A stretch of DNA of 64,000 nt from Rhodophyticola sp. CCM32. GTDB lineage: Bacteria > Pseudomonadota > Alphaproteobacteria > Rhodobacterales > Rhodobacteraceae. The first letter of the stretch is position 1, and each line of letters starts with the position of its first letter. This document shows positions 17,644-26,496 of this stretch, one piece after another. The stretch lies in contig NZ_CP038492.1 in NCBI RefSeq assembly GCF_004751985.1, forward strand, positions 2,728,001 through 2,792,000, given 5' to 3'. The notes under the pieces were generated by a model. It made no database searches. It was not told where the DNA came from and saw only the letters and a list, made by a program, of their open reading frames with translations. The position numbers and the translations under genes were made by a program.

Positions 17644-18525
17644 TCACGTCCATTTCGCAATCGGCGGCAGGCTCATCAGCACGGCATCCGGGTCATGCCC
17701 TGTCTCCAGCCCGAATTTCGTACCCCGGTCATAGATCAGATTATACTCGGCATAGAGGCCGCGATGGACCAGTTGCACCTCGCGATCGGCATCGGTGAAC
17801 GGCTCGTGCCGGCGGGCCTCGACACATCCCAGAAAGGCGGGCAGGAACGCCCGGCCCACATCCTGGGTAAAGGCGAAATCCGCCTCCCAGTCGCCACTGT
17901 TCAGATCATCATAGAAAATCCCGCCAACGCCCCGGGCGCGCCCGCGATGGGGGATGAAGAAATACTCATCCGCCCAGTCCCTGAAGCGCGGGTAATATTC
18001 CGGCTGATGGCGGTCGCAATGGGCTTTCAGCACCGCGTAAAACCGGGCGGTATCTTCGGGATATTCAATTGCCGGGTTCAGATCTGCGCCGCCACCGAAC
18101 CACCAGGCATGCGGGGTCCAGAACATCCGTGTGTTCATATGGACGGCAGGCACATGCGGGTTCTGCATATGCGCCACCAAAGAGATGCCGGAGGCCCAGA
18201 ACCGCGGGTCCTGTTTCAGCCCGGACAGAACCTTGCGCGCCGCCATCGCCTGCACGGCACGCGCACCCAGAGAGCCATAAACGGTGGAGACATTGACACC
18301 GACCTTTTCAAAAACCCTGCCACCGCGCAAAACGCTCATCAAACCGCCACCGGCATCGCTGTCGTCTTCCGAGGCGCGGGTGGTTTCCGTCACATCGAAC
18401 CTGCCCGGTTCACCCTGCCCGTCCTGGGTCTCCTCCAACCCTTCGAAAGCGGTCACGATCATATCGCGCAAACTGCGGAACCATGCAGAGGCCCGGGTTT
18501 TGCGATCATCAAATATGTCTGTCAT
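17644..18525 (-). CDS. hemF: Oxygen-dependent coproporphyrinogen III oxidase
   Basis: This 293-residue aerobic enzyme converts coproporphyrinogen III to protoporphyrinogen IX using O2. Clear family signatures are GGGLMSVLRGGRVFEKVGVN, FWTPHAWWFGGGADLNP, RGVGGIFYDDLN and GLYAEYNLIYDRGTKFGLET, each split here for length and in this order. It complements hemC and hemE encoded nearby. The region before the start (18526-18681) carries no FNR box, unlike the cco genes, as expected for an aerobic enzyme. Confidence 0.96.
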   Translation of the reverse strand: MTDIFDDRKTRASAWFRSLRDMIVTAFEGLEETQDGQGEPGRFDVTETTRASEDDSDAGGGLMSVLRGGRVFEKVGVNVSTVYGSLGARAVQAMAARKVLSGLKQDPRFWASGISLVAHMQNPHVPAVHMNTRMFWTPHAWWFGGGADLNPAIEYPEDTARFYAVLKAHCDRHQPEYYPRFRDWADEYFFIPHRGRARGVGGIFYDDLNSGDWEADFAFTQDVGRAFLPAFLGCVEARRHEPFTDADREVQLVHRGLYAEYNLIYDRGTKFGLETGHDPDAVLMSLPPIAKWT

Positions 18526-18676
18526 TTGGGTCTTTCGCGGATTTTTCGGGACCGTAACAGGAAGCAGGGGCCAAGGTCACGCGACCGATTGACGGGGTTC
18601 TGATCCAGATATGGGGGTTGGGTGGTCACCAGCGCCGATATCTGCTGCGGCGCAGAAGCTGCCTTAAAATTACCTT

Positions 18677-18718
18677 AGAGGTTGACCTCTTTCCCGTGGA
18701 TTTTCTTGAGAAAATCCA
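18677..18718 (+). promoter_or_regulatory. Two adjacent palindromes upstream of the carboxypeptidase gene
   Basis: AGAGGTTGACCTCT (18677-18690) is a palindrome with a 2-base centre and contains a TTGACC hexamer. TGGATTTTC, TTGA, GAAAATCCA (18697-18718) is a second with perfect 9-base arms. They lie 60-100 bases before the GTG start of the D,D-carboxypeptidase. They could be operator sites or a 5' leader hairpin; I do not recognise the regulator. Confidence 0.45.
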
Positions 18719-18774
18719 ATAAGGTTAACAAAACGCCGCATCAGACGGCACCAGAGGCAGATAGAGCAGGTCTC

Positions 18775-20292
18775 GTGAAACATAGACGGATTTCCACAGC
18801 CCTTTTCGGGCTTATTGCGCTTGTGTGCGTGGCGGTGACAGCTGGCGCCCCGGCGCGCGCGGCCCCCTATGCCGCCATGGTGATGGATGCGCGCAGCGGC
18901 GAGGTGCTGCATTCGCGCAATGCCGATACCCGGCTGCACCCTGCCTCCCTGACCAAGATGATGACCCTCTATATCGTGTTCGAAGCCGTGCGGCTTGGCG
19001 AAATCACCATGGATACCCAGGTGACGATCTCGGCCAATGCCGCCGCCGAGCCGCCGTCAAAGCTGGGTTTGCGGGCCGGGTCCCGCATTGCCCTGCGCTA
19101 TCTGGTGCGTGCGGCGGCCGTGCGCTCCGCCAATGATGCGGCAACCGCCCTTGGCGAGGCCATTGAAGGCTCTGAAGCCGCCTTTGCCCGGCGCATGAAC
19201 CGCACCGCACAGGCCCTTGGCATGGTTCGCACAACCTTCCGCAATGCCCATGGCCTGACGGCCGAGGGGCATTTGTCCACCGCCCGCGACATGACCAATA
19301 TGGGTCGGCGGCTGTTCTTCGATTATCCGCAATATTACAATATCTTCTCGCGCCGTTCCACGGATGCGGGCATTGCCACCGTGCGCAACACGAACCGGCG
19401 GTTCCTTGATGCCTATCGCGGGGCGGACGGGATCAAGACCGGCTATACCCGCGCTGCCGGGTTCAATCTGGTGGCCTCTGCCGAACGCGGACAGGAACGG
19501 ATCATCGCAACTGTCTTTGGCGGGCAATCCACCGCATCGCGCAACCAGCGGGTGATGGAACTTCTGGATATGGGTTTTGCCCGGGCACCCACACGCGCCA
19601 CGGTCCGGCGCCCCTCCCTGCCGGTCTATGACGGGCAACCGCATGCCCCCGATGCCCCAAGGCATACCCTGGCCGTGGCACGCAGCATGGTGCCCACAAG
19701 ACGGCCCGTGCGCGAAGCCTCCCCCGTTCTGCTGGCGGCAATTGAGGACGCGGTTGAAACCGTATTGGAAGATGCCCTGCCGGCAGAGGCTGAAACGGCC
19801 ACACCCGACACTGCCGCCCCCGCCGAAGGGGTCGAGATCGCTGCGACGGAACCATCTGCCGGGATCACACCGGATGACATCCAGATCGCCATTGCCGAGA
19901 CCGTAGTAGACGGGCAGGAGCAGCCAGTCACGATTGAGGTCGCCTCCCTGACATCATCGGACGCTTCCCCCCTGCCCCGGCCTGCACAACTGACCGAAGT
20001 CGTCGCGCGGGCAACCCCGATCGAACCCGAGATCGTGACCCGCGCCTCTTCCTCCGGCAGTCGCCTGTTCGGCGTGTCCCTTGGCCGGTACCCGACACGG
20101 CATTCCGCAGAGCGCCTGCTGCTGACCACCGCATTGGCGGAACTGGGCACGTTTGATGAAGCCTTGCGGCATGTTGTGGACCGTTCAGGCGGGTTTGAGG
20201 CCCGGTTTGACGGGATGACAGAAGAACAGGCCGCCCGCGCCTGCGCCCGGCTTATGGCCCGCGCGGTCACCTGCTCCACCTACGGGCCCTGA
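18775..20292 (+). CDS. D-alanyl-D-alanine carboxypeptidase (S11/PBP5 family) with SPOR domain
   Basis: This protein of about 505 residues removes the terminal D-Ala of peptidoglycan stem peptides in the periplasm. The GTG at 18775 follows GCAGG and starts a good signal peptide (VKHRRISTALFGLIALVCV, then cleavage after GAPARA). The S11 motifs are in order: SLTK, SAN (in RSANDAA) and KTG (in GIKTGYTRAAG). A Pro/Ala/Glu-rich linker follows from about residue 290, and the last 75 residues look like a SPOR domain that targets denuded septal glycan. The frame is open upstream to 18682 but that part has no start signal. Confidence 0.9.
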   Translation: MKHRRISTALFGLIALVCVAVTAGAPARAAPYAAMVMDARSGEVLHSRNADTRLHPASLTKMMTLYIVFEAVRLGEITMDTQVTISANAAAEPPSKLGLRAGSRIALRYLVRAAAVRSANDAATALGEAIEGSEAAFARRMNRTAQALGMVRTTFRNAHGLTAEGHLSTARDMTNMGRRLFFDYPQYYNIFSRRSTDAGIATVRNTNRRFLDAYRGADGIKTGYTRAAGFNLVASAERGQERIIATVFGGQSTASRNQRVMELLDMGFARAPTRATVRRPSLPVYDGQPHAPDAPRHTLAVARSMVPTRRPVREASPVLLAAIEDAVETVLEDALPAEAETATPDTAAPAEGVEIAATEPSAGITPDDIQIAIAETVVDGQEQPVTIEVASLTSSDASPLPRPAQLTEVVARATPIEPEIVTRASSSGSRLFGVSLGRYPTRHSAERLLLTTALAELGTFDEALRHVVDRSGGFEARFDGMTEEQAARACARLMARAVTCSTYGP

Positions 20293-20370
20293 CGGGCGGT
20301 AGCCCTGCTGCAATTATGTGGCAGAGGTCAGGCCCCATTCCACGATCAGCAAGATTTGCCGGGCTCAGAA

Positions 20371-20465
20371 GCCTCCGGCGGAAGTATTTATGAGATAGAG
20401 AAGAGAGAGCCGCCGATCTGACATCGGTCCTGTTTCTCTATCTTCCAAATACTTCCGCCGGAGGC
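20371..20465. repeat. Long inverted repeat with GCCTCCGGCGG arms
   Basis: In the 200-base gap between the carboxypeptidase gene and ccoS, 20371-20402 and 20434-20465 are inverted copies of each other: 19 matching bases, 3 mismatches, then 10 more matches. A smaller CCGAT/ATCGG hairpin sits in the loop. It could act as a two-way terminator for the converging genes. Half of the same sequence recurs at 15198-15222, so it belongs to a dispersed repeat family. Confidence 0.75.
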
Positions 20466-20492
20466 ATCCGGCATTTGCCGGACACGCGGTAT

Positions 20493-20651
20493 TCAGCCTT
20501 TTGGCGCGTCGTCGTAATCATCGCGGAGAATACGGTGTGCGTCTCCATCCGGGTCATCGAACTGCCCGCGTTTCAGCATCCAGAAGAAAGCTGCAAGTCC
20601 GACACCGCCCAGAAAGAGCGAAACCGGAATGAGGATGCCAAGAACGTCCAT
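20493..20651 (-). CDS. ccoS: cbb3-type cytochrome oxidase assembly protein CcoS
   Basis: This is a 52-residue protein, MDVLGILIPVSLFLGGVGLA at the start, with one membrane helix and then FFWMLKRGQFDDPDGDAHRIL. The FxWxxxxGQFDD pattern after a single helix is typical of CcoS, which is needed to insert heme and copper into the cbb3 oxidase. It starts eight bases after the ccoI stop and is the last gene of the ccoGHIS operon. Confidence 0.92.
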   Translation of the reverse strand: MDVLGILIPVSLFLGGVGLAAFFWMLKRGQFDDPDGDAHRILRDDYDDAPKG

Positions 20652-20658
20652 CTGGGGC

Positions 20659-22845
20659 CTATTTCAAACGCAGCGCGTTGAGGGACACCGTAAGAGATGA
20701 CGCGGACATGGCAAGGGCGGCGATCAGCGGCGTGGCCAGCCCGGCGATGGCAAAGGGTACGGCGATCACATTATAGAGGGTCGCCAGGGTGAAGTTTTCA
20801 GTGATCCGCTTGCGGGCCTGAATGGCGGTTATCATGGCATCGGCGATCGGGGACAGGTCCTGCCCCAGAAGCACCATGTCAGATGCGCTGCGCGCCGCAT
20901 CCAGCGCCGAGGCCGGTGAGATCGACACATGGGCAGCGGCCAGTGCGGCCGTATCGTTCAGACCATCCCCCACCATCAGGGTTTTTGCCCCCTCGCGCGC
21001 AAGATCGGCAACCAGATTGGCTTTTTCGGCAGGAAGCGCCTCGGCAATCACCTCGTCAATGCCGATCTCGGCGGCAAAGCGGGCAACCGCCCCTTTGGTA
21101 TCGCCGGAAATCAGGATCAGGCGTTTGCCCTGGGCTTTCAGGGCCGCGACCGCATCGGCAGCCCCGGGGCGCAGGCTGTCGGTGAAGGTCAGGGCCACGG
21201 GCTCTGCATCGCCGATTTGCAGGAAGCTGGCGGTGACACCCGGTGCCGCGGCGCCAACCCAGGCCGCGCGGCCCAGGCGCACGCGCTGGTCTTTCCACAT
21301 CGCCTCGATGCCATAGCCGGGCACCTCGGTCACCGTGCTCAACCGCGCCCGGTGGAGGCCCTTTTCGCGCAAGGCATCTGTCAGGGCTTCGGCAAGCGGA
21401 TGGGCAGAGGCTTCCGCCAGCGCCAAAGCAATGCGCAGCGTCTCATCGGGGCAGGCGTCAAGGCCAACAGGCTGGGGGGCGCCAAGGGTCAGGGTGCCGG
21501 TCTTGTCGAACACAACCGTGTCCACCTCCGCCAGACGTTCCATGGCGGTGCCGTCCTTGATCAGCATGCCCTTGCGGAACAACCGGCCCGAGGCGGCAGT
21601 GGTCACCGCAGGCACGGCAAGACCAAGGGCGCAGGGGCAGGTGATGATCAGAACCGCCGCCGCGATGTTCAGCGCCAGCCGCATATCCTGCGTGTAAAGC
21701 CACCAGCCGATCGCCGCCAGAAGCGACAGGATATGCACCCCCGGCGCATAGAGTTTCGCCGCCTGATCGGCCAGCGAGGTATAATTGTTCCGCCCGGCTT
21801 CGGCCACCGCCACCAGATCAGCGATCCGGTGCAGGGCGGTGTCTTTCCCCGCCGCCGTGACCTGAATGGTCAGGGGGCCGGTCAGGTTCACCTCGCCCGC
21901 GCTGACCGCGCTGCCGGGCCCCGCATAGGCCGGCAGGCTTTCCCCGGTCATCAGGCCCCGGTCAATCTCGGATGTGCCATCGGTCACCTGTCCATCGACG
22001 GGGATACGCCCGCCGGGTTTGACGCGCACCCTATCACCGACGCCCAGATCCGCGACCGACACGGTTTGCTCTCCCTGTCCGGTCAGTTTCAAGGCGCGGG
22101 GCACCTCCAGCGCGGCCAGTTCCTGCGCGGCAGACCGGGCCGAGGACCGGGTGCGATAATCCAGATAACGCCCCGACAGCAGGAAGAAGCATAGCGCGAT
22201 GGCCGCGTCGAAATAGGCATGTTCCCCCGATTGCATCGTCTCGTATAGTGACGTGCCCACCGCCAGAAAGATCGCCAGCGTGATCGGCACATCCATGTTC
22301 AGCCGCCGCACGCGCAGCGCGGACCAGGCCGAGGTATAAAAGGGCCGCCCGCAGAAAATCACCGCCGGGATGGCGATGGCGGCCGATATCCAATGCATCA
22401 TGTCGCGGGTCACGCCCTCGGCCCCGGACCAGACGGCCACGGACAGAAGCATCACATTCATCATGGCGAAAAAGGCCACGGCCAGCCGCATCAACAGATC
22501 CAGGCCGCGCCGGTCGGCCTCGGTGCTGGCCAGAACGCCCAGGTCAAGTTCATGGGCCTCATAGCCCACCCGGTCCAGCACTTGCGTCAGATCGGCGGCG
22601 GTTACGTTTGTCTCGGCCTCGACCACGGCGCGTTTCAGGGTCAGGTTCACCCGTGCATCATGAACCCCGGGGCTGGCCATCAACGCCCGCTCCACCCCCG
22701 AGATACAGCCCGCGCAATGAATGCCCGGCAGGGACAGCATCAACCGCGCGTCCTGTGGCGGCTCTTCGGCCAGCGCTTCTGCGGCAGGCGCACCGGCACA
22801 GGCGGGGCAGGCGGCGGCGCTGGTATGGTCGTATGTGGCAGACAT
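20659..22845 (-). CDS. ccoI: cbb3 oxidase copper-loading P1B-type ATPase CcoI
   Basis: This 728-residue copper ATPase (FixI/CopA2 class) supplies copper for cbb3 oxidase assembly rather than detoxification. It has an N-terminal CPAC cluster (residues 13-16), a heavy-metal domain with IHCAGC, the membrane motif ITCPCALGLAVP, DKTGTLT, and GDGLNDTAALAAAHV. Position between ccoH and ccoS separates it from the detoxifying CopA at 10750-12957, with which it shares only the general layout. Cotranscription with ccoG is indicated by very short gaps. Confidence 0.94.
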   Translation of the reverse strand: MSATYDHTSAAACPACAGAPAAEALAEEPPQDARLMLSLPGIHCAGCISGVERALMASPGVHDARVNLTLKRAVVEAETNVTAADLTQVLDRVGYEAHELDLGVLASTEADRRGLDLLMRLAVAFFAMMNVMLLSVAVWSGAEGVTRDMMHWISAAIAIPAVIFCGRPFYTSAWSALRVRRLNMDVPITLAIFLAVGTSLYETMQSGEHAYFDAAIALCFFLLSGRYLDYRTRSSARSAAQELAALEVPRALKLTGQGEQTVSVADLGVGDRVRVKPGGRIPVDGQVTDGTSEIDRGLMTGESLPAYAGPGSAVSAGEVNLTGPLTIQVTAAGKDTALHRIADLVAVAEAGRNNYTSLADQAAKLYAPGVHILSLLAAIGWWLYTQDMRLALNIAAAVLIITCPCALGLAVPAVTTAASGRLFRKGMLIKDGTAMERLAEVDTVVFDKTGTLTLGAPQPVGLDACPDETLRIALALAEASAHPLAEALTDALREKGLHRARLSTVTEVPGYGIEAMWKDQRVRLGRAAWVGAAAPGVTASFLQIGDAEPVALTFTDSLRPGAADAVAALKAQGKRLILISGDTKGAVARFAAEIGIDEVIAEALPAEKANLVADLAREGAKTLMVGDGLNDTAALAAAHVSISPASALDAARSASDMVLLGQDLSPIADAMITAIQARKRITENFTLATLYNVIAVPFAIAGLATPLIAALAMSASSLTVSLNALRLK

Positions 22846-22852
22846 GGGCGTA

Positions 22853-23329
22853 TCAGTCCCGCAGGGTGAAGGTGATGTTATGGCGGTAATCCGTTCCGTC
22901 CCGCGCGGTGCCCGTCAGGCGCAACCGCCAGCGGCCGGTGCTGACCGAAACCGGGGCCGTGAACACCCCGTTCCGGCGGGACAGCACAAGGGTCTGGTCT
23001 TCGGTCTGGTTGGTGGGCCGGGTCAGAAGCGCATGCAATTCCGCAGGTGCAACCGGCGCGCCATCCTCATCAACCATGCTCAGGGTCAGCAGATCGCCCT
23101 CGACCGAGACGGAGGCATGCCAGCCAAGTGCCTCCTGCGCGCTGCGGCGCAGATCATAATCCTGACTGTCGGCATAGCTGGAGGACACTTCCAGCCCCGG
23201 GAAGGTCGATACCGCATTCCAGGCCATGAACAGGTTGACCCCGATAATCAGCCCGAAAGCGCCCAGAAAAATCGCCAGCACATGGCGGCCGGTCAGCTCC
23301 TTGCGCTTTTCCGGGGCGTCACTGTTCAT
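22853..23329 (-). CDS. ccoH: FixH/CcoH family cbb3 oxidase assembly protein
   Basis: This 158-residue protein has one N-terminal membrane helix (HVLAIFLGAFGLIIGVNLFM) followed by a periplasmic beta-rich domain, the FixH layout. AWNAVSTFPGLEVSSSY after the helix is a conserved family stretch. It is required for cbb3 assembly or stability. The ATG overlaps the end of ccoG by four bases, and eight bases separate it from ccoI. Confidence 0.92.
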   Translation of the reverse strand: MNSDAPEKRKELTGRHVLAIFLGAFGLIIGVNLFMAWNAVSTFPGLEVSSSYADSQDYDLRRSAQEALGWHASVSVEGDLLTLSMVDEDGAPVAPAELHALLTRPTNQTEDQTLVLSRRNGVFTAPVSVSTGRWRLRLTGTARDGTDYRHNITFTLRD

Positions 23330-24756
23330 GGGGCTTCTCTCCCGTTGAAAATGGTGTCCCGATAGGTGCGTGCGTTGCTTTGCAGATCCTCCACCCAGAA
23401 CCGCAAACCGGACCGTTCGCGGGTCGCCGGCCCGGAACCCGGGCGCGCGGTGACATAGACGCGCTGCAAATGGATGCTGTCTGCGGGGACATCGACGGTC
23501 AGCAGATCCGTGCTTTCAAGCCCGACCTGCAGGATGTCATCGGATACAAGCGAAATATGAAAGCGGCTGTCCTCATGGCTCATATTGCGAATGCGGATGT
23601 CATAAGTGTTGCGGATCGACCCGTCGCTTAGCGTCACGAATTGCGGGTTGCGCATGGGCGCCACCGTCATGTCGATTTCGGACCGGATGAACAACAGCAC
23701 CACCAGGGCAATCCCGATCCCCGACCAGAGCGCGGTGTAAAGGATCGTGCGGGGCCGGAAGATATGCCTCCAGACCGATACTTTCTGATTGCCCGCCCGC
23801 TCATTTTCCTCATCGGTCAGGGCCATGTAATCAATCAGCCCGCGCGGCTTGCCGATCTTGGTCATGATGTCGTCGCAGGCATCAATGCAAAGCGCGCAGG
23901 TGATGCATTCCAACTGCTGACCGTCGCGAATGTCGATACCCACCGGGCAGACATTCACGCAGGCATTGCAGTCGATACAGTCACCCAGAAGCCCGGCCCC
24001 CGCAGCCTTGCGGTGCTTGCCGCGCGGTTCCCCCCGCCAGTCGCGATAGGCGACCGTGATCGAATGTTCATCCATCATCGCCCCCTGGATGCGCGGCCAG
24101 GGGCACATGTAGATGCAAACCTGTTCGCGCATGAAACCGCCAAAGACGAATGTCGTTGCCGTCAGCACCGCAATGGTGGTGTAGGCCACCGGATGGGCCT
24201 GAAGCGTAACCAGATTTCGCAACAGCGTTGGCGCATCGGCGAAATAGAATACCCAGGCCCCGCCGGTGGCGACGGCAATGGCCAGCCAGACCAGATATTT
24301 TGTGATCCTCAGGCGCATTTTCCTGAAACCCCAATCCGCCTTCCACAGGCGCAGCCGGGCGTTACGATCCCCCTCAATCCAGCGTTCCACGGTGAAAAAC
24401 AGATCGGTCCAGACGGTCTGCGGGCAGGTATAGCCACACCAGACCCGGCCAAGCGCCGAGGTGAACAGGAACAGGCCCAGACCGGCCATGATCAGCAGCC
24501 CGGCAACGAAATAGAACTCATGCGGCCAGATCTCGATCCAGAAGAAGAAAAACCGCCGGTTCGCCATGTCGATCAGCGCCGCCTGATCCGGCAGGGCCGG
24601 GCCCCGATCCCACCGAATCCAGGGGGTCACGTAATAGATCCCCAGGGTCACGATCATGATGATCCATTTGAGATTGCGAAATCGTCCCGACACCCGTTTG
24701 GGAAACACAGGTTCGCGGGCGGCGTAGAGCTTTTGTGGCTCTTCCGTAGCACTCAT
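23326..24756 (-). CDS. ccoG: Cytochrome c oxidase accessory protein CcoG (FixG/RdxA)
   Basis: This 476-residue inner-membrane iron-sulfur protein takes part in copper handling during cbb3 oxidase maturation. It has about five membrane helices. Cys motifs VWCGYTCPQ and QVCIYMCPW lie within the membrane part, and a two-cluster ferredoxin domain follows (CIDCNACVNVCPVGIDI and CITCALCIDAC). The C-terminal 120 residues form a periplasmic immunoglobulin-like domain. It is the first gene of ccoGHIS, 70 bases downstream of an FNR-type box at 24827-24840. Confidence 0.94.
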   Translation of the reverse strand: MSATEEPQKLYAAREPVFPKRVSGRFRNLKWIIMIVTLGIYYVTPWIRWDRGPALPDQAALIDMANRRFFFFWIEIWPHEFYFVAGLLIMAGLGLFLFTSALGRVWCGYTCPQTVWTDLFFTVERWIEGDRNARLRLWKADWGFRKMRLRITKYLVWLAIAVATGGAWVFYFADAPTLLRNLVTLQAHPVAYTTIAVLTATTFVFGGFMREQVCIYMCPWPRIQGAMMDEHSITVAYRDWRGEPRGKHRKAAGAGLLGDCIDCNACVNVCPVGIDIRDGQQLECITCALCIDACDDIMTKIGKPRGLIDYMALTDEENERAGNQKVSVWRHIFRPRTILYTALWSGIGIALVVLLFIRSEIDMTVAPMRNPQFVTLSDGSIRNTYDIRIRNMSHEDSRFHISLVSDDILQVGLESTDLLTVDVPADSIHLQRVYVTARPGSGPATRERSGLRFWVEDLQSNARTYRDTIFNGREAP

Positions 24757-24826
24757 GGCGGCAAATGCTCCTAGGTTGGAATTGTCCTGCGCACATCCGT
24801 TCTAGGGCTTGAGAGCCACAGGCTCA

Positions 24827-24840
24827 TTGACGTGGATCAA
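24827..24840 (-). promoter_or_regulatory. FNR/FnrL-type box upstream of ccoG
   Basis: TTGACGTGGATCAA matches the FNR consensus TTGAT-N4-ATCAA with one change. Read on the minus strand, a TAGAAC hexamer stands at about -12 if the box is centred at -41.5, the class II position, although this -10 is weak. FnrL control of cbb3 oxidase genes under low oxygen is established in Rhodobacteraceae. Confidence 0.7.
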
Positions 24841-25356
24841 ACTCTGCCTTTCATTTAAAGCGGTCTGCATTTTAGAGCAGAAATCATTTAATCTGAATCA
24901 AAATTCGCTGCCTCCGGGTCAGCAAGCTGCTGATCTCGAACGTGAATTTTGATGAGCGATGGTGCAGAATAAAACGATTTCGCTATAGATGAGACAGCCC
25001 CATCGAAAACCGCGTTCGACCCGAAGGGGAGAGGCAGCGGTTTTCGATACAGATCAAACGCAAACCGCTATCGTTTCACATGCCAATCAATTCGACAGGG
25101 CAAAACCACCTGCGGCGATACGCGCATCTGCTGTAACCCCGCATGGTCTGCTTTTGGGTTCAGCGTGGCAGCATGGGCCACAGATCCGGTGAATATGGCA
25201 GTCACACTGTCCGGGTCGGCGGCCAGTGCCCCGGGCAGCGTCACATATTCTTTTATCACGGTGCCATAAAGCGCCAAGATGCACCTGCGGAAAATGTCCG
25301 GTTCGAGCCCAAACTACTTGATGCTGCATCGAGTACGAATGGCGGCTGACGCTCCA
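24841..25356. other. Non-coding insert DNA upstream of the ccoG promoter
   Basis: This 516-base stretch holds a hairpin of a repeat family (25002-25048) and GCGGTTTGCG-type words at about 24854 and 25053. Short open frames such as 25068-25277 (minus) have no ribosome site and no family I recognise. The sequence is more AT-rich in its left part than the surrounding genes. I see no gene here. It belongs to the DNA that separates ccoG from ccoP. Confidence 0.6.
25002..25048. repeat. Intergenic hairpin repeat, copy 1
   Basis: ATCGAAAACCGC (25002-25013) and GCGGTTTTCGAT (25037-25048) are perfect 12-base arms around a 23-base loop containing TTCGACCCGAAGGGGAGAGGC. A second copy with imperfect arms but a closely similar loop lies at 39041-39084. 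Outer AAACGAT and ATCGTTT words add a second layer of pairing. Confidence 0.7.
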
Positions 25357-26103
25357 TCACGCGTCAGGCATACGCCACTCTTTTGGTGCATGGCGGGTAT
25401 AGCCTTGAAATAGAAAGCCTCCATCCGGTTCCAAGACGTGTTCGCAAAGTCGAATGACGGCTGTAGTATCATCGCTGGTGAATGCGGCCTCAAAAGCCTC
25501 TGCGAAGCGCTTGTGGAACTCGGGATCAACGCTCATGAGCCTTCTGGGAATGCTCTTTCCTTTGGCTGACCATTGGTTTTGCGACCGGAGGAAGTGATCG
25601 GCAATGGCCGAGTATAGATTTGAGACGACGATACGAAGCTCAGCTATATTGCGAGGCTCGCGGATGTCTTCGACCATATCGCTGATTGTATAGCGCGAGT
25701 TTTCGCGTTCTTGTTGACCCCATTGGACCGGGCCTTCTTCCAAAATTCGAGATGCTAGGTCTTTCATAAGACTGCCGCATTTGGTTTCGCGAGGTATCTC
25801 AATGCCTTCGCTGACCATGTTGGGCAGAGACGGCACTCCTGACGGACGGTCCACCTCCCGAAAGAAGTATTCCAGAGTTTGAGGATCGTGAATGAAGGCT
25901 TCAACGGGCCAGCCCCCGAAAGTAAATGACTGCCTTTGGGCGTTCTCAACGCGCTCAAAAACCACGACCAAGTCAAGGTCAGAATAAGCTGTTGCGTCGC
26001 CTCGAACCACCGAACCCGCGAGCATGCAGGTGCTTGCCTCCGGAAAAAACTGGTCACGAATTTTTTCTGCTGCGGACAAAGCCGCTGAAAGCTTCTGGCT
26101 CAA
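25357..26103 (-). CDS. Nucleotidyltransferase-domain protein with helical C-terminal region
   Basis: This 248-residue protein has the polymerase-beta-type nucleotidyltransferase motif LAGSVVRGDATAYSDLDLVV (GS, then DxD) near residues 28-47, and a third acidic strand in PVEAFIHDP. The C-terminal half (about 130-230) is helical and resembles the four-helix regions that accompany NTases such as aminoglycoside nucleotidyltransferases or HEPN partners; this is a weak impression. Codon use is more AT-rich than in its neighbours and it sits inside DNA that splits the cco cluster, which suggests transfer. Substrate is unknown; an antibiotic, a nucleotide or a tRNA are all possible. Confidence 0.7.
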   Translation of the reverse strand: MSQKLSAALSAAEKIRDQFFPEASTCMLAGSVVRGDATAYSDLDLVVVFERVENAQRQSFTFGGWPVEAFIHDPQTLEYFFREVDRPSGVPSLPNMVSEGIEIPRETKCGSLMKDLASRILEEGPVQWGQQERENSRYTISDMVEDIREPRNIAELRIVVSNLYSAIADHFLRSQNQWSAKGKSIPRRLMSVDPEFHKRFAEAFEAAFTSDDTTAVIRLCEHVLEPDGGFLFQGYTRHAPKEWRMPDA

Positions 26104-26482
26104 TTACAAGCTCCTGACTGGCAATAACAGAACCGTGGGTCCCACTGGACTGTGTAAGACGGTTGCCGGTCGCCTGCGACCTTTTTGTTGAGGTCATGAA
26201 AGCTGCCATTGGAGCAGCCGCACCGAATTCACCCTTAGTCCCACTACCCATCTTAACTGTTTGCGTTGCAAAAGGCCGGTCTGGGGCTGTCAGCATACAC
26301 GAGGCAACAGCATGGAACCCGATTTTCAAAGGGTATCGAGTGGCACCGGTCTTGTCGGAAACGCGCGAACAGGACCAAGACCGGCGCCAGAACCAAAGAC
26401 CGGGAGGGGTCTTTGGCATTTTCCGGCCTCGAATACATAAGGCCGTCATATGTATTGATAGAAACCGGCGGTCGGATCGTCT
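26104..26482. other. Non-coding insert DNA between the nucleotidyltransferase gene and ccoP
   Basis: No convincing gene is seen in this stretch. Open frames on both strands are short, lack ribosome sites and match nothing I know. An inverted ATACATA/TATGTAT pair lies at about 26431-26457. The stretch may be remnant DNA of the insertion that carries the nucleotidyltransferase gene. Confidence 0.5.
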
Positions 26483-26496
26483 TTGACCTGTATCAA
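26483..26496 (-). promoter_or_regulatory. FNR-type box directly downstream of ccoP
   Basis: TTGACCTGTATCAA fits the FNR consensus with one change, and 12 of 14 bases agree with the ccoG box 1.66 kb away. On the minus strand TATCAA stands exactly at -12 to -7 if the box is centred at -41.5. It lies 34 bases past the ccoP stop, just where a ccoG promoter is expected in an unbroken cluster, so it may be the ancestral promoter, now driving leftward into the insert. Confidence 0.65.

Noticed and set aside
25014..25036. Hairpin loop as a member of the CUYCUCCC-motif small RNA family of Rhodobacter
   Set aside because: The minus strand reads CCTCTCCCC, but the loop is too long and the second hairpin expected for that family is missing.
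25068..25277. Possible 69-residue gene on the minus strand in the insert
   Set aside because: No ribosome site and no recognisable family; codon use is not convincing.
25298..25312. GGTTCGAGCCC resembling a tRNA T-loop
   Set aside because: The flanking bases do not pair as a T-stem and no acceptor or anticodon arm can be drawn.
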